Positions 34,967 through 44,326 of a DNA stretch of 64,000 bases are shown here, in pieces. Source of the stretch: Bacteroidia bacterium. Lineage in GTDB: Bacteria > Bacteroidota > Bacteroidia > CAIKAF01. A program made the position numbers and the translations under genes. The number at the start of each line of letters is the position of its first letter. Positions within the stretch are counted from its first letter, which is position 1. The notes under the pieces were generated by a model. It was not told where the DNA came from. It was given only the letters and a program-made list of their open reading frames with translations, and did not search any database. The stretch spans positions 1-64,000 of the forward strand of contig JACVCJ010000018.1 in NCBI GenBank assembly GCA_016742095.1. The letters are read 5' to 3'.

Positions 34967-35792
34967 GGAAAGTAACGGCTATGTGATCATGTTTTCCGTT
35001 ATACTGGTACTGGTTACATCGGTGGCACTGGTAATTGCTTTCGGTTTTACCAAAGACACCATTGCTAATAACCAGAAGCTGGAAAAAATGCAGAACATAC
35101 TGCAGGCGGCCCGCATCGACGTAGAGCGTGACCAGGCCGAACCCGAGTACAAAAAATCCATCATCGACGCTTTTGCCCTTACGGAAAAGGGAGAGGTAAA
35201 AATGAAAGGTGAGATCGACAACGTATTCAACATCGACCTGGCTACCGAACTGAAGAAAAAAGAAGGCGACGAAAAACTGTTCCCCGTGTTCGTTTGTAAC
35301 AAGAACGACAGCACCTTCTACATTCTCGGCATGCGCGGTAAAGGTCTCTGGGACGCTATCTGGGGTTATGTGGCCCTGCAGAGCGACATGAACACCATTT
35401 ACAACGCGGTATTCGACCACAAGGGCGAAACGGCCGGTCTGGGCGCCGAGATCAAGGAAACCTGGTACACGGCCCAGTTCCCCGGTAAAAAAATTGCCAA
35501 TGAAAAAGGCGAATTCGTTTCCGTTTCCGTTATTAAAAAAGGAACGGCCCCGGCCAGCGATTACAATGTGGACGGCGTATCGGGAGGTACACTTACCTCG
35601 AACGGTCTGCACGACATGCTGAAACAGTTCTTCAGTGCGTTCTTCGAGTATTCCAAAACGCAGAAGAATGCGGCTCCGGTTAAACCGCAGCCCGTGCCTG
35701 CCGCCAACGACAGCATTCCGGCCGACAGCCTGGCCGTAAGCGCCCCGGCAACGGATTCTTTACATACAAACACAACAACCACAAATCATTAA
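34953..35792 (+). CDS. nqrC: Na+-translocating NADH:quinone reductase subunit C
   Basis: A 279 aa subunit with one N-terminal membrane helix (about 9-30) and a periplasmic FMN domain; covalent FMN should be on Thr in DGVSGGTLTSNGLHDML. The last 45 residues (from about KNAAPVKPQPVP) are Pro, Ala, Ser and Thr rich, a low-complexity tail beyond the usual end of the family. It overlaps nqrB and is followed after 4 bp by nqrD. Confidence 0.95.
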   Translation: MALNKESNGYVIMFSVILVLVTSVALVIAFGFTKDTIANNQKLEKMQNILQAARIDVERDQAEPEYKKSIIDAFALTEKGEVKMKGEIDNVFNIDLATELKKKEGDEKLFPVFVCNKNDSTFYILGMRGKGLWDAIWGYVALQSDMNTIYNAVFDHKGETAGLGAEIKETWYTAQFPGKKIANEKGEFVSVSVIKKGTAPASDYNVDGVSGGTLTSNGLHDMLKQFFSAFFEYSKTQKNAAPVKPQPVPAANDSIPADSLAVSAPATDSLHTNTTTTNH

Positions 35793-35796
35793 TACG

Positions 35797-36462
35797 ATGG
35801 CAGAAGTTGCAGTACAACAGGAAAAAGAGGCGATCTTCAGTAAGAAGCGCATCAAGCTGCTTACCGACCCTCTGAACGACAACAACCCGGTTACCGTACA
35901 GGTACTCGGTATCTGTTCCTCCCTGGCGATCACCGTACAGCTGAAACCCGCCCTGCTCATGTTTGCAGGCGTGCTTTTCGTGGTGGCCATGGGTAACGTA
36001 GTGGTTTCGGCCCTGCGTAATCTCATTCCCAACCGTGTACGTATCATTGCCCAGCTGGTGATCGTAGCGGGTCTGGTATCGATCGTGGACATGCTCCTGA
36101 AAGCTTACCAGTACGACGTAAGTAAACAGCTTTCGGTTTTCGTAGGTCTGATCGTTACCAACTGTATCGTAATGGGCCGCCTCGAGGCCTTTGCCATGGC
36201 CAACAAGCCCTGGCCTTCGTTCCTCGACGGCGTGGGTAACTCGGTAGGTTACGGTATCCTGCTTATCATTGTAGCCTTCGTACGCGAACTGTTCGGTTCC
36301 GGCAAACTGCTGGGCTTTACCATCGTTCCGCCTTCGTTCTACGAACACGGTTACGTGAACAACGGTATGATGATGATGCCTCCCATGGCCCTGGTGCTGG
36401 TGGGGATCATTATCTGGGTGCAGCGCAGCCGCAATACCAAACTCATCGAAGTAGAAGAATAA
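35797..36462 (+). CDS. nqrD: Na+-translocating NADH:quinone reductase subunit D
   Basis: A 221 aa six-helix membrane subunit. LGICSSLAITVQLKPALLMFAGVLFV and FVGLIVTNCIVMGRLEAFAMANKPWPSFLDGVGNSVGYG are conserved NqrD/RnfE segments carrying the Cys residues that hold an iron centre with NqrE. It has an N-terminal extension of about 20 polar residues. Position between nqrC and nqrE is canonical. Confidence 0.95.
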   Translation: MAEVAVQQEKEAIFSKKRIKLLTDPLNDNNPVTVQVLGICSSLAITVQLKPALLMFAGVLFVVAMGNVVVSALRNLIPNRVRIIAQLVIVAGLVSIVDMLLKAYQYDVSKQLSVFVGLIVTNCIVMGRLEAFAMANKPWPSFLDGVGNSVGYGILLIIVAFVRELFGSGKLLGFTIVPPSFYEHGYVNNGMMMMPPMALVLVGIIIWVQRSRNTKLIEVEE

Positions 36463-36483
36463 TAACATTCAACTGGAGAAGAA

Positions 36484-37101
36484 ATGGAAAATCTGCTAAA
36501 TATATTTGTTAAGTCGATCTTTATCGACAACATGATCTTCGCTTACTTCCTGGGTATGTGTTCCTACCTGGCCGTTTCCAAACGGGTAAGCACGGCCATT
36601 GGTCTGGGTGCCGCGGTAATTTTTGTACTGGGTATCACCGTTCCGATCAACTGGCTGCTCGAAAACTATGTACTGAAAGCCGGCGCCCTCTCCTGGATGG
36701 GCGAACAGTTCAAAGACGTAGACCTTTCGTTCCTGTCGTTCATTATGTTCATTGCCGTGGTAGCCGCTATTACGCAGCTGGTAGAAATGGTGGTGGAAAA
36801 ATTCACGCCTTCGCTCTACAACTCCCTCGGTATCTTCCTGCCGCTGATCGCCGTGAACTGCTCTATCCTGGGCGGTGCGCTCTTTATGCAGTCACGCGGG
36901 TACGAATCCATCGGTGAGGCATCGGTATTCGGTATCGGTTCCGGTATAGGCTGGTTCCTGGCTATTGTGGCCATTGCCGCCATACGCGAAAAAATGCGTT
37001 ATAGTAAAGTACCTGCTCCCCTGCGCGGACTGGGTATCACGTTCATCTTAACCGGGCTGATGGGACTGGCGTTCCTGAGCTTTGCCGGTATCAAACTGTA
37101 A
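36484..37101 (+). CDS. nqrE: Na+-translocating NADH:quinone reductase subunit E
   Basis: A 205 aa six-helix membrane subunit homologous to Rnf[31 protein letters not shown] near the start and [21 protein letters not shown] in the middle carry the conserved Cys residues of the NqrD/E iron site. It is 21 bp after nqrD and 31 bp before nqrF. Confidence 0.96.
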   Translation: MENLLNIFVKSIFIDNMIFAYFLGMCSYLAVSKRVSTAIGLGAAVIFVLGITVPINWLLENYVLKAGALSWMGEQFKDVDLSFLSFIMFIAVVAAITQLVEMVVEKFTPSLYNSLGIFLPLIAVNCSILGGALFMQSRGYESIGEASVFGIGSGIGWFLAIVAIAAIREKMRYSKVPAPLRGLGITFILTGLMGLAFLSFAGIKL

Positions 37102-37132
37102 TTGTAGAACCTAAAGAAAAACAGAAGAAAAC

Positions 37133-38431
37133 ATGGATGTAACACTCTTAATAGTAGCATCGGTCGCGTTCCTGGTGATCATTATGCTTCTCGTAGGTAT
37201 GCTTTTGTTTGCCAAATCAAAGCTTACCAATTCAGGTCCTGTAAAAATTACCATCAATGGCGAAAAGACCATCGAGGTAAATGCCGGTTCTACCCTGCTC
37301 AGTACCCTGAGCGCCGAAAAAATATTCCTGCCTTCGGCCTGCGGGGGCGGTGGTACCTGCGCCATGTGTAAATGCCAGGTGATAAGCGGCGGCGGAGAGA
37401 TCCTGCCTACCGAAACCGGGCACTTCACACGCCGTGAGATCCAGGAGAACTACCGTCTGGGCTGCCAGGTAAAAGTGAAACAGGATATGGACATCCGTAT
37501 CCCGGAAGAGATCTTCGGTATCAAAAAATGGGAATGCGAAGTGGTTTCGAACTACAACGTGGCCTCTTTCATTAAAGAATTCGTGGTGAAACTGCCCGAA
37601 GGCGAGACCCTGCACTTCGAATCCGGCGGTTATATACAGATCGACGTTCCCAAGATCGAAGTAGACTTCTCTACCATCGACATCAAACCGCTGCCGGACG
37701 ACCCGGCCGGTCCGGATAAATTTAAAACGGAATGGGACAAGTTCAAACTCTGGGACCTGAAAATGAAGAACCCCGAGCCCATCTTCCGCGCCTATTCCAT
37801 GGCCAACCACCCTGCCGAAGGAAACATCATCATGCTGAACATACGTATTGCCACTCCCCCCTGGGACCGTGCCAATAACCGCTGGATGAACGTAAATCCG
37901 GGTATCTGTTCTTCCTTCGTGTTCTCCCGCAAACCGGGCGATAAAGTGACCATCTCCGGTCCCTACGGGGAGTTCTTTATCAAGGATACTAAAAACGAAA
38001 TGATCTACATAGGCGGTGGTGCCGGTATGGCCCCCCTGCGTTCGCACATCTTCCACCTGTTCCATACCCTGAAAACCGACCGCAAGGTTAGTTTCTGGTA
38101 CGGTGGCCGCAGTAAACGCGAGCTGTTCTACGTAGACCATTTCCGCAAGATCGAAAAGGAATTCCCGAACTTTAAGTTCTATATCGTACTGTCTGAGCCC
38201 CTGCCGGAAGACAACTGGAAGGTGAAGGACGGCCTCGACGGCGAAGGAGACGGTTTTACCGGCTTCGTTCACCAGTCGCTCATCGACAACTACCTGGGCA
38301 AACACCCCGATCCGGAAGAAGTGGAGTACTATTTCTGCGGACCGCCTATGATGAATGCCGCCGTACTGAAGATGCTCGACGATTTCGGGGTTCCGAAAGA
38401 AAAGATCGCCTTCGACGACTTCGGAGGATAA
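37133..38431 (+). CDS. nqrF: Na+-translocating NADH:quinone reductase subunit F
   Basis: A 432 aa electron-entry subunit. An N-terminal membrane helix (about 4-27) is followed by a plant-type 2Fe-2S domain with C70, C76, C79 and C111, then a ferredoxin-reductase domain: FRAYSMAN for FAD binding, [14 protein letters not shown] and YFCGPPMM for NADH. It oxidises NADH and passes electrons through the 2Fe-2S centre. It is the last nqr gene, closed by a strong terminator. Confidence 0.97.
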   Translation: MDVTLLIVASVAFLVIIMLLVGMLLFAKSKLTNSGPVKITINGEKTIEVNAGSTLLSTLSAEKIFLPSACGGGGTCAMCKCQVISGGGEILPTETGHFTRREIQENYRLGCQVKVKQDMDIRIPEEIFGIKKWECEVVSNYNVASFIKEFVVKLPEGETLHFESGGYIQIDVPKIEVDFSTIDIKPLPDDPAGPDKFKTEWDKFKLWDLKMKNPEPIFRAYSMANHPAEGNIIMLNIRIATPPWDRANNRWMNVNPGICSSFVFSRKPGDKVTISGPYGEFFIKDTKNEMIYIGGGAGMAPLRSHIFHLFHTLKTDRKVSFWYGGRSKRELFYVDHFRKIEKEFPNFKFYIVLSEPLPEDNWKVKDGLDGEGDGFTGFVHQSLIDNYLGKHPDPEEVEYYFCGPPMMNAAVLKMLDDFGVPKEKIAFDDFGG

Positions 38432-38448
38432 AAAATAAATCACAAAAA

Positions 38449-38474
38449 AGACCGGCATGTACCGGTCTTTTTTT
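38449..38474 (+). terminator. Terminator of the nqr operon
   Basis: Stem AGACCGG (38449-38455) and CCGGTCT (38462-38468) with a six-base loop and seven T residues. The next gene begins 11 bp further on. Confidence 0.85.
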
Positions 38475-38484
38475 ATTTTAGGCC

Positions 38485-40290
38485 ATGCCCAAACACAGCC
38501 CGCTCTATCTCCTCTTCCTGTTGCTGTCGGTACAGCTCCCTGCCCAGGACCTGCCCGAACTGAGCCCCGAAGCCCTGTACCATAACGACAGCCTCTGGAA
38601 CATGACCCTTGAAAATCCGCCACTGGCAGTACCTTACGGGAAACAACTCCTCTCCAGGGCCCTGAAAGAAAGAAATATAGAATGGTGTGCCGATATCAGC
38701 GCCCGCCTTTCCGTAGCGTACGACCTGCTCGGGTACAAAGATTCGGCCGCCTATTTTGCCCTGCGCGCCCTGCCCGTGTACGAAACGCTGGAAGACCTGG
38801 CCGATATGGCCTTTGTATACAACGGGCTCGGACTCATCTACTACAGCCAGAAACAATATCCGCTTGCCATTTCCTATCACAAAAGATCACTCGATACCGA
38901 AATACAGCTGAAGAACCTGGAAGGGGTAGCCAGTTCCATGGTAAACCTGGGCATCTGCTACGCGTACCTCGACAGTACGGAACGTACCATACGCTACTAC
39001 CTGCAGGCCGACAGTATTTACAGGAACAACGGCATGGAACAAATGCGCTCCGGCGCCCTCTCCAACCTGCTCAATATGTACCTGCGGCTCAAAGAGTACG
39101 ACAGGGCACGGACCATTATGAACGAGCTGAAAAAATTACCTCCGAAAGGCTTGGAACTGCCCGAGGACCGGATCATGCAGCTGAACCTGGAGGCCAGCCT
39201 GCTGCTGAACACGGGACAGCCCCAGGCCGCCCTGGCCCTGCACCGCAAAGCCACGGCCCTGGCCGAACAGTTCCGCATGCGCGAAAAAATGAGGGAATGC
39301 TACGAAAAACTGGCCGAGAACCACGCCCGCCTGCAGCGGTACGATTCCGCCTACCATTACCTTTTTAAAAGCACCGGCATCGGCGATTCGCTCTACAACG
39401 TACAACTGGCGGCCCAGGTGAACGATCTCAGCCTGCAGTACGAGACCGAAAAAAAAGACCGGGCCCTGGCCGAACTGCGTGTACGCAACCTGCAGGACAT
39501 ACAGAAACAGCGTTTGCAGGACGAAGAACTGCGCGAAAAAAAATTACAGATCTACATCCTGGGCCTCCTCATCTTCATTGCTTCGGGCACCGTACTTGCC
39601 CTGGCCTACATTGTACGTACGAACCGCCGCAATAACCGCCTGTTGCAGGAAAAGAACCGCCTCATCGAGGAAAACCTTCAGCACCGCGAAATACTGCTGG
39701 GCGAAGTACACCACCGGGTAAAGAACAACCTGCAGCTGGTGGTGAGCATACTGCAGTTACAGGCCCGTTCCCTGGACGACGAGAAGGTGCGCTCCGTCCT
39801 CGACGACTGTATACACCGCATCCATACCATGGGCCGCATACACCGGCAGCTGTACACGGGCGATAATCCCGAGACCGTGGCCATACGCCCTTTTATACAG
39901 GAAATAGCCGAAGTACTGGGCGAGAACGGCAAACCCGGTGCCCCCGTCCGTTTCGAAAGCGATATCGAAGCCCTGCAACTCCCCCTGGAATACGCCGTAC
40001 CGCTGGGACTCATCATCAACGAACTGCTTACCAATGCCGCCAAATATGCCTTCGACGACAACACGGCAGGGACCATCGGCGTAAGCCTGCACCGGGACGG
40101 AGAACAACTGCGGCTGAGCGTTTACGACAACGGCAAAGGCATGGACCCCGGCAGCACGGGCGATTCCTTCGGGTTCCGGCTCATCGGCAGTATGGTACGC
40201 CAGATCGGCGCTGAGTGGAATACCGGATACAGCGGCGGCACCCGGCACATTTTTTTCATACCTTTCACAGGCCAATTTAAAACCACATGA
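38485..40290 (+). CDS. TPR sensor histidine kinase (HisKA_2 type)
   Basis: A 601 aa sensor kinase. After a signal peptide (about 1-20, ending LPAQ) comes a periplasmic array of TPR repeats (about 60-310, for example NGLGLIYYSQKQYPLAISYHKRSL), then a membrane helix (about 356-376), a coiled segment, and a HisKA_2 domain with GEVHHRVKNNLQ (phospho-acceptor His409 or 410). The ATPase domain shows NELLTNAAKYAF and YDNGKGM. It would phosphorylate the LytTR regulator whose ATG overlaps its stop (ATGA). The signal sensed is unknown. Confidence 0.9.
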   Translation: MPKHSPLYLLFLLLSVQLPAQDLPELSPEALYHNDSLWNMTLENPPLAVPYGKQLLSRALKERNIEWCADISARLSVAYDLLGYKDSAAYFALRALPVYETLEDLADMAFVYNGLGLIYYSQKQYPLAISYHKRSLDTEIQLKNLEGVASSMVNLGICYAYLDSTERTIRYYLQADSIYRNNGMEQMRSGALSNLLNMYLRLKEYDRARTIMNELKKLPPKGLELPEDRIMQLNLEASLLLNTGQPQAALALHRKATALAEQFRMREKMRECYEKLAENHARLQRYDSAYHYLFKSTGIGDSLYNVQLAAQVNDLSLQYETEKKDRALAELRVRNLQDIQKQRLQDEELREKKLQIYILGLLIFIASGTVLALAYIVRTNRRNNRLLQEKNRLIEENLQHREILLGEVHHRVKNNLQLVVSILQLQARSLDDEKVRSVLDDCIHRIHTMGRIHRQLYTGDNPETVAIRPFIQEIAEVLGENGKPGAPVRFESDIEALQLPLEYAVPLGLIINELLTNAAKYAFDDNTAGTIGVSLHRDGEQLRLSVYDNGKGMDPGSTGDSFGFRLIGSMVRQIGAEWNTGYSGGTRHIFFIPFTGQFKTT

Positions 40291-41000
40291 GCACAACCCG
40301 CATCCTCATCGTAGAAGATGAGGCCCTCATTGCCGATCACCTCGAGATACTCCTGCGCGAGAAAGGCTATACCGTTACCGGCATCTGCGACGAAGCCGGC
40401 GCGGTTATGACGGCCATTGCCGCCGAACGGCCCGACCTGGTGCTGCTCGACATCATGCTGAAAGGCGCCCTCGACGGGGTGGACATAGCCCATACCCTGC
40501 GCCATAAACACGGCATTCCCTTTGTTTTCATCACCTCTTCGGCCGACGAAAAGACCATTGAACGTGTAAAACATACCGACCCGGAAGGCTTTATCCTGAA
40601 GCCTTTCCAGGAAACCGACCTGCTTACCCAGGTAGACATCGTTCTGCACCGTCTGCGCCACAGCGCCGGGAATACCGCGGAACACGATCCCGATAGCATT
40701 TACGTAAAAGACAAACACGCCTGGGTAAAAGTACGGCTCGGCGATATCCTGTTCGTAAAGGCCGAGGACAACTATACCCTGCTCTGCACCGCACAGCAGC
40801 GCTACATTGTGAACCGAAACCTGAAATCGGTGGAAGAGAACCTGCCCGCCGGCCGTTTTTTACGCGTACACCGTTCCTATATCGTCAACACCGATTACAT
40901 TACCCGCCTGCAGCCCAATTCGGTACTGGTGCAGGAGGAAGAGATCCCCATCGGTAATACCATGCGCAACGAACTCATGAAACACATCCGCACGTTGTAG
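40287..41000 (+). CDS. LytTR-family response regulator
   Basis: A 237 aa regulator with a receiver domain (E10, D11; phospho-acceptor D55 in LVLLDIMLKG; K105 in ILKPF) and a C-terminal LytTR DNA-binding domain (about 136-237: YVKDKHAWVKVRLGDILFVKAEDNYTLL and FLRVHRSYIVNTDYI). Translationally coupled to the upstream histidine kinase, making a cognate pair. LytTR proteins usually activate promoters through direct repeats; the target genes are not evident here. Confidence 0.93.
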   Translation: MSTTRILIVEDEALIADHLEILLREKGYTVTGICDEAGAVMTAIAAERPDLVLLDIMLKGALDGVDIAHTLRHKHGIPFVFITSSADEKTIERVKHTDPEGFILKPFQETDLLTQVDIVLHRLRHSAGNTAEHDPDSIYVKDKHAWVKVRLGDILFVKAEDNYTLLCTAQQRYIVNRNLKSVEENLPAGRFLRVHRSYIVNTDYITRLQPNSVLVQEEEIPIGNTMRNELMKHIRTL

Positions 41001-41054
41001 AAAAATAGCTGTTAATTAAGAAACATTCCGTCACAAAATACGTACACAATAAGT

Positions 41055-41423
41055 ATGCAAAAATTACCTGCTCAAAGCAAAAATTTCGACAAGAGGAAGC
41101 GTCTGGCCCTCATTCTGAGTATCGTTTTTGATGCCGTCGGTATGATCTCGTATATCTTTCCGGCGCTGGGCGAATCGTTCGACTTTGTGTGGGCCCCGAT
41201 AGCGGGTCTGGCCAATATACTGCTGTTCGGCGGGTGGGCCGGTATACTGGGTGGCGTAGGCACCTTTGCCGAGGAACTGCTGCCTTTTACCGATTTTATC
41301 CCGAGCTTCCTGATCATGTGGTTCGTGAAGTTCATCCTGCTCGAAAAACGTACCCGTCAGCAACTCGACGGCGAGGCCGCCGACGCGTCAGAAACCCGCG
41401 AACTGGCAGGGCAGAACAAATAA
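41055..41423 (+). CDS. Small membrane protein of unknown function
   Basis: A 122 aa protein with a basic N-terminus (QSKNFDKRKRLAL), hydrophobic segments at about 18-37, 45-66 and 80-95, and an acidic polar tail. No family recognised. It stands alone between a response-regulator gene and lpdA on the same strand; short gaps of 54 and 73 bp would allow co-transcription. Confidence 0.65.
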   Translation: MQKLPAQSKNFDKRKRLALILSIVFDAVGMISYIFPALGESFDFVWAPIAGLANILLFGGWAGILGGVGTFAEELLPFTDFIPSFLIMWFVKFILLEKRTRQQLDGEAADASETRELAGQNK

Positions 41424-41496
41424 GGGCATCGATAAAATTTATTTCTCGAAACTAAAGGTTAATTCTACCTTTGTTTAAATCTTTCGTAATTCAACA

Positions 41497-42903
41497 ATGA
41501 ACAGTTATGATGTTGCCGTGATCGGCTCGGGACCGGGTGGGTATATTGCCGCCATCCGTTGCGCACAGTTAGGAATGAAAACAGCTATTATCGAACGGTA
41601 TCCCTCACTGGGCGGCACCTGTCTGAACGTAGGATGTATTCCTTCCAAGGCACTGCTCGATACTTCGGAACATTTTTACAATGCCGGTCATAGCTTTGCC
41701 CAGCACGGCATCCTGCTGGATAACCTGCGCCCTGATTTCGGTCAGATGATCGCCCGCAAGGCCAAAGTGGTAAAGGACAACTGCGACGGGGTGGCCTACC
41801 TGATGAAGAAGAACAAGATCGACGTATATACCGGTCACGGTTCCTTCGAGAACGCCAATACCCTGCTCATTACCAAGGATGACGGCAGCAGCGATAAAAT
41901 TTCAGCCAAAAAAGTGATCATTGCCACGGGCTCCAAACCTTCGACCCTGCCCGGGCTGGAGATCGATAAAAAACGCATCATCACCTCTACGGAGGCCCTG
42001 GAACTGAAAGAGATACCCAAACACCTGGTGCTGATCGGCGGCGGGGTCATCGGTATCGAGCTGGGTTCCGTTTACGCACGCCTCGGCAGCAAGGTTTCGG
42101 TAGTGGAATATGCCGACAGCATCATCGGCAGCATGGACCGTGAACTGGGCAAGGAACTGCAGAAAATATGCAAAAAACTGGGCTTCGAGTTCTACCTGAA
42201 ACACAAGGTGACGGGCGCGGAAAACACCGGTGAAGGCGTAGTGGTGAAAGCCGAGAACATGGCCAATAACGAAACGGTAAGCATCGAAGGCGATTACTGC
42301 CTGGTAGCCGTAGGCCGCCGCCCCTACACCGATAAACTGGGACTGGAGAACGCCGGTCTGCAGACGGACGAACGCGGACGTATCCCGGTAAATGCCCATA
42401 AAGAGACCAAAGTACCCGGTATCTTTGCCATCGGCGACGTGATCGAAGGCGTGATGCTGGCCCACAAAGCCGAAGAAGAAGGCGTATACGTGGCCGAATA
42501 CCTGAACGGCCAGAAGCCGCACATCAATCCTCTGCTGATCCCGGGTATCGTATATACATGGCCCGAAGTGGCTGCGGCAGGCTATACCGAGGAACAGCTG
42601 AAAGAAAAAGGAACGGCTTACAAAAGCGGTAAATTTCCCTTTATCGCCAGCGGCCGCGCCCGTGCCAGCATGGACACCGACGGTTTTGTAAAAGTACTGG
42701 CCGACGCTGCCACCGACGAGGTGCTGGGCGTGCACATTATCGGGGCCCGCGCGGCAGACCTGATCATGGAAGCCGTGGTTGCCATGGAATTCCGGGCCAG
42801 CGCCGAAGATATTGGTCGAATTTGTCACGGTCACCCCACCTTTAGCGAAGCCCTGAAAGATGCGGCCTTAAATGCCAGTGACAAAAGGGCTTTGAACATG
42901 TGA
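41497..42903 (+). CDS. lpdA: Dihydrolipoyl dehydrogenase
   Basis: A 468 aa E3 component shared by pyruvate and 2-oxoglutarate dehydrogenase complexes, reoxidising dihydrolipoamide with NAD+. The FAD motif VIGSGPGGYIAAI (8-20), redox-active disulfide in GGTCLNVGCIPSK (C42, C47), NAD motif VLIGGGVIGIELGSVYARLG and the C-terminal HGHPTFSEA with the catalytic His are all present. Length is typical. No other complex subunit adjoins it. Confidence 0.97.
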   Translation: MNSYDVAVIGSGPGGYIAAIRCAQLGMKTAIIERYPSLGGTCLNVGCIPSKALLDTSEHFYNAGHSFAQHGILLDNLRPDFGQMIARKAKVVKDNCDGVAYLMKKNKIDVYTGHGSFENANTLLITKDDGSSDKISAKKVIIATGSKPSTLPGLEIDKKRIITSTEALELKEIPKHLVLIGGGVIGIELGSVYARLGSKVSVVEYADSIIGSMDRELGKELQKICKKLGFEFYLKHKVTGAENTGEGVVVKAENMANNETVSIEGDYCLVAVGRRPYTDKLGLENAGLQTDERGRIPVNAHKETKVPGIFAIGDVIEGVMLAHKAEEEGVYVAEYLNGQKPHINPLLIPGIVYTWPEVAAAGYTEEQLKEKGTAYKSGKFPFIASGRARASMDTDGFVKVLADAATDEVLGVHIIGARAADLIMEAVVAMEFRASAEDIGRICHGHPTFSEALKDAALNASDKRALNM

Positions 42904-42962
42904 TACTACCTGTAATCGTTACCACAGGCTAAAAATAATAGTATGGTAATATTATAGAAAAG

Positions 42963-42993
42963 TTGTTTGTTCAATTTTAATTGTATAGATTTG
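42963..42993 (+). promoter_or_regulatory. Promoter of the 394-aa T9SS cargo gene
   Basis: TTG at 42963-42965 and TAGATTTG at 42986-42993 with 20 bp between them, an almost ideal Bacteroidota core, 29 nt before the ATG. Confidence 0.7.
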
Positions 42994-43021
42994 TAAGAGT
43001 AAATTTATAATAATTAGCAAA

Positions 43022-44206
43022 ATGAAGAAAAGATTACTATTTCTGGCCTTAGGCGCCTCTTTGGGATTTACAGCCTACAGCCAGGTACAAACACAATCTG
43101 CAATGCCTAATTTAAAGTACAGAGTTGCTCCGACTCAGAAATACACGGTTTCTGACAAGGCAACAGGCTCTTACTATGTGGATGCCGAAGGTTATGACAG
43201 CTACCTGCTTTCTAACCCGAACAGCACTTTCGTAGCGCCTGTGAACCGCAACTTTGCTGACTCTTTCGAGTTCGGGGTTACTTACCAGGTTTACAAACAA
43301 ATTGCCCGTACTACGGACTACACGAACTTTGAGCTGGTACCGAACGCGAACATCACCTCCATGACCATCGACAGTATCTTCATCAATACCGCTCACTTCA
43401 GAAGTTCTACCACGCCTTCCAACGTAAACGACTCCCTGTTCGTTGCACTGGTACGTGTAGACGCTAACGGCCGTCCGGTTGACGCCACAGCTGCTGACGT
43501 ATACTGGAGAGATACCATCGTTACCAACGTTGACCTGGTTGGTCAGCCTTCAGGTACAGGTTATCCGACCGCACGTCTGATCTTTACGCCGAACATCACA
43601 CTGCCGGCTGCTGCCCAGGGTGCTTTCGCCATCCGTATGGAATACCGCGCTCCGATCGGTGACTCCCTGATGCCCGTAGTATCTTATCCTACAGATGGTA
43701 CTTCACAGTGTCTGACCACAGACGGTATCTTTGAATCTTTCTTCTACCCGTCTGCTTTCTACAGAGTAGTTCTGCCTCCGGCGATCTCTGTAATGGTTCC
43801 GACCACTTCAGGTGACTATGTATGGTACTATGACTGTAACAACAGCGGCGCTCCCGACGGTCCTGCCGAAAACCCCTACCAGACATGGTCTCAGTGGGCT
43901 TATGTAACGATGGCCGATAACGTATCTATCGAAGAGCACGCCGCTGCCGGTCTGAACTACATCTACGCCGCTCCGAACCCGGTAACCGATATGGCGAACA
44001 TCAACTTTGCCGTTAGCAAAAACATCGAGAAAGCCGAACTGAAAATTACCGATATCACCGGTAAAGAACTGCAGCGTATGAACCTGGGTTCACTGACCAA
44101 CGGTAAATTCGTTCGTTCGATCGACTTCAACCAGTATCCTGCCGGTATCTATTTCTATACCCTGATCCTCGACGGTCAGAGCACAACAGGAAAACTGATC
44201 AAATAA
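43022..44206 (+). CDS. T9SS-sorted secreted protein
   Basis: A 394 aa protein with a signal peptide (about 1-19, LGASLGFTAYS before QVQ) and a C-terminal type A sorting domain (YAAPNPVTDMANINF to GIYFYTLILDGQSTTGKLIK). The middle has Thr, Asn and Tyr-rich beta strands and no recognised enzyme motif. Its promoter is near-consensus and it has its own terminator, so it may be strongly expressed. The following gene has the same arrangement but differs in its central part. Confidence 0.87.
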   Translation: MKKRLLFLALGASLGFTAYSQVQTQSAMPNLKYRVAPTQKYTVSDKATGSYYVDAEGYDSYLLSNPNSTFVAPVNRNFADSFEFGVTYQVYKQIARTTDYTNFELVPNANITSMTIDSIFINTAHFRSSTTPSNVNDSLFVALVRVDANGRPVDATAADVYWRDTIVTNVDLVGQPSGTGYPTARLIFTPNITLPAAAQGAFAIRMEYRAPIGDSLMPVVSYPTDGTSQCLTTDGIFESFFYPSAFYRVVLPPAISVMVPTTSGDYVWYYDCNNSGAPDGPAENPYQTWSQWAYVTMADNVSIEEHAAAGLNYIYAAPNPVTDMANINFAVSKNIEKAELKITDITGKELQRMNLGSLTNGKFVRSIDFNQYPAGIYFYTLILDGQSTTGKLIK

Positions 44207-44228
44207 TTATCGTACATACGATATCGAA

Positions 44229-44255
44229 AAGGCCGGTACACACCGGCCTTTTTTT
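44229..44255 (+). terminator. Terminator after the 394-aa T9SS gene
   Basis: Stem AAGGCCGGT (44229-44237) and ACCGGCCTT (44242-44250) with a four-base loop, followed by a seven-T run. Confidence 0.85.
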
Positions 44256-44266
44256 GTGTCTTTTAA

Positions 44267-44297
44267 TTTGGGATTGCCAAAGGAAACTTTATATTTG
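44267..44297 (+). promoter_or_regulatory. Promoter of the 330-aa T9SS cargo gene
   Basis: TTTG at 44267-44270 and TATATTTG at 44290-44297 with 19 bp spacing; the ATG follows 29 nt later, the same distance as in the neighbouring T9SS gene. Confidence 0.7.
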
Positions 44298-44326
44298 TGT
44301 TATAAACACAACAACATATATAAGAA

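Noticed and set aside
37232..38623. A 463-codon minus-strand frame across nqrF
   Set aside because: It is antisense to nqrF, whose iron-sulfur and FAD motifs are intact, and its translation has no known pattern.
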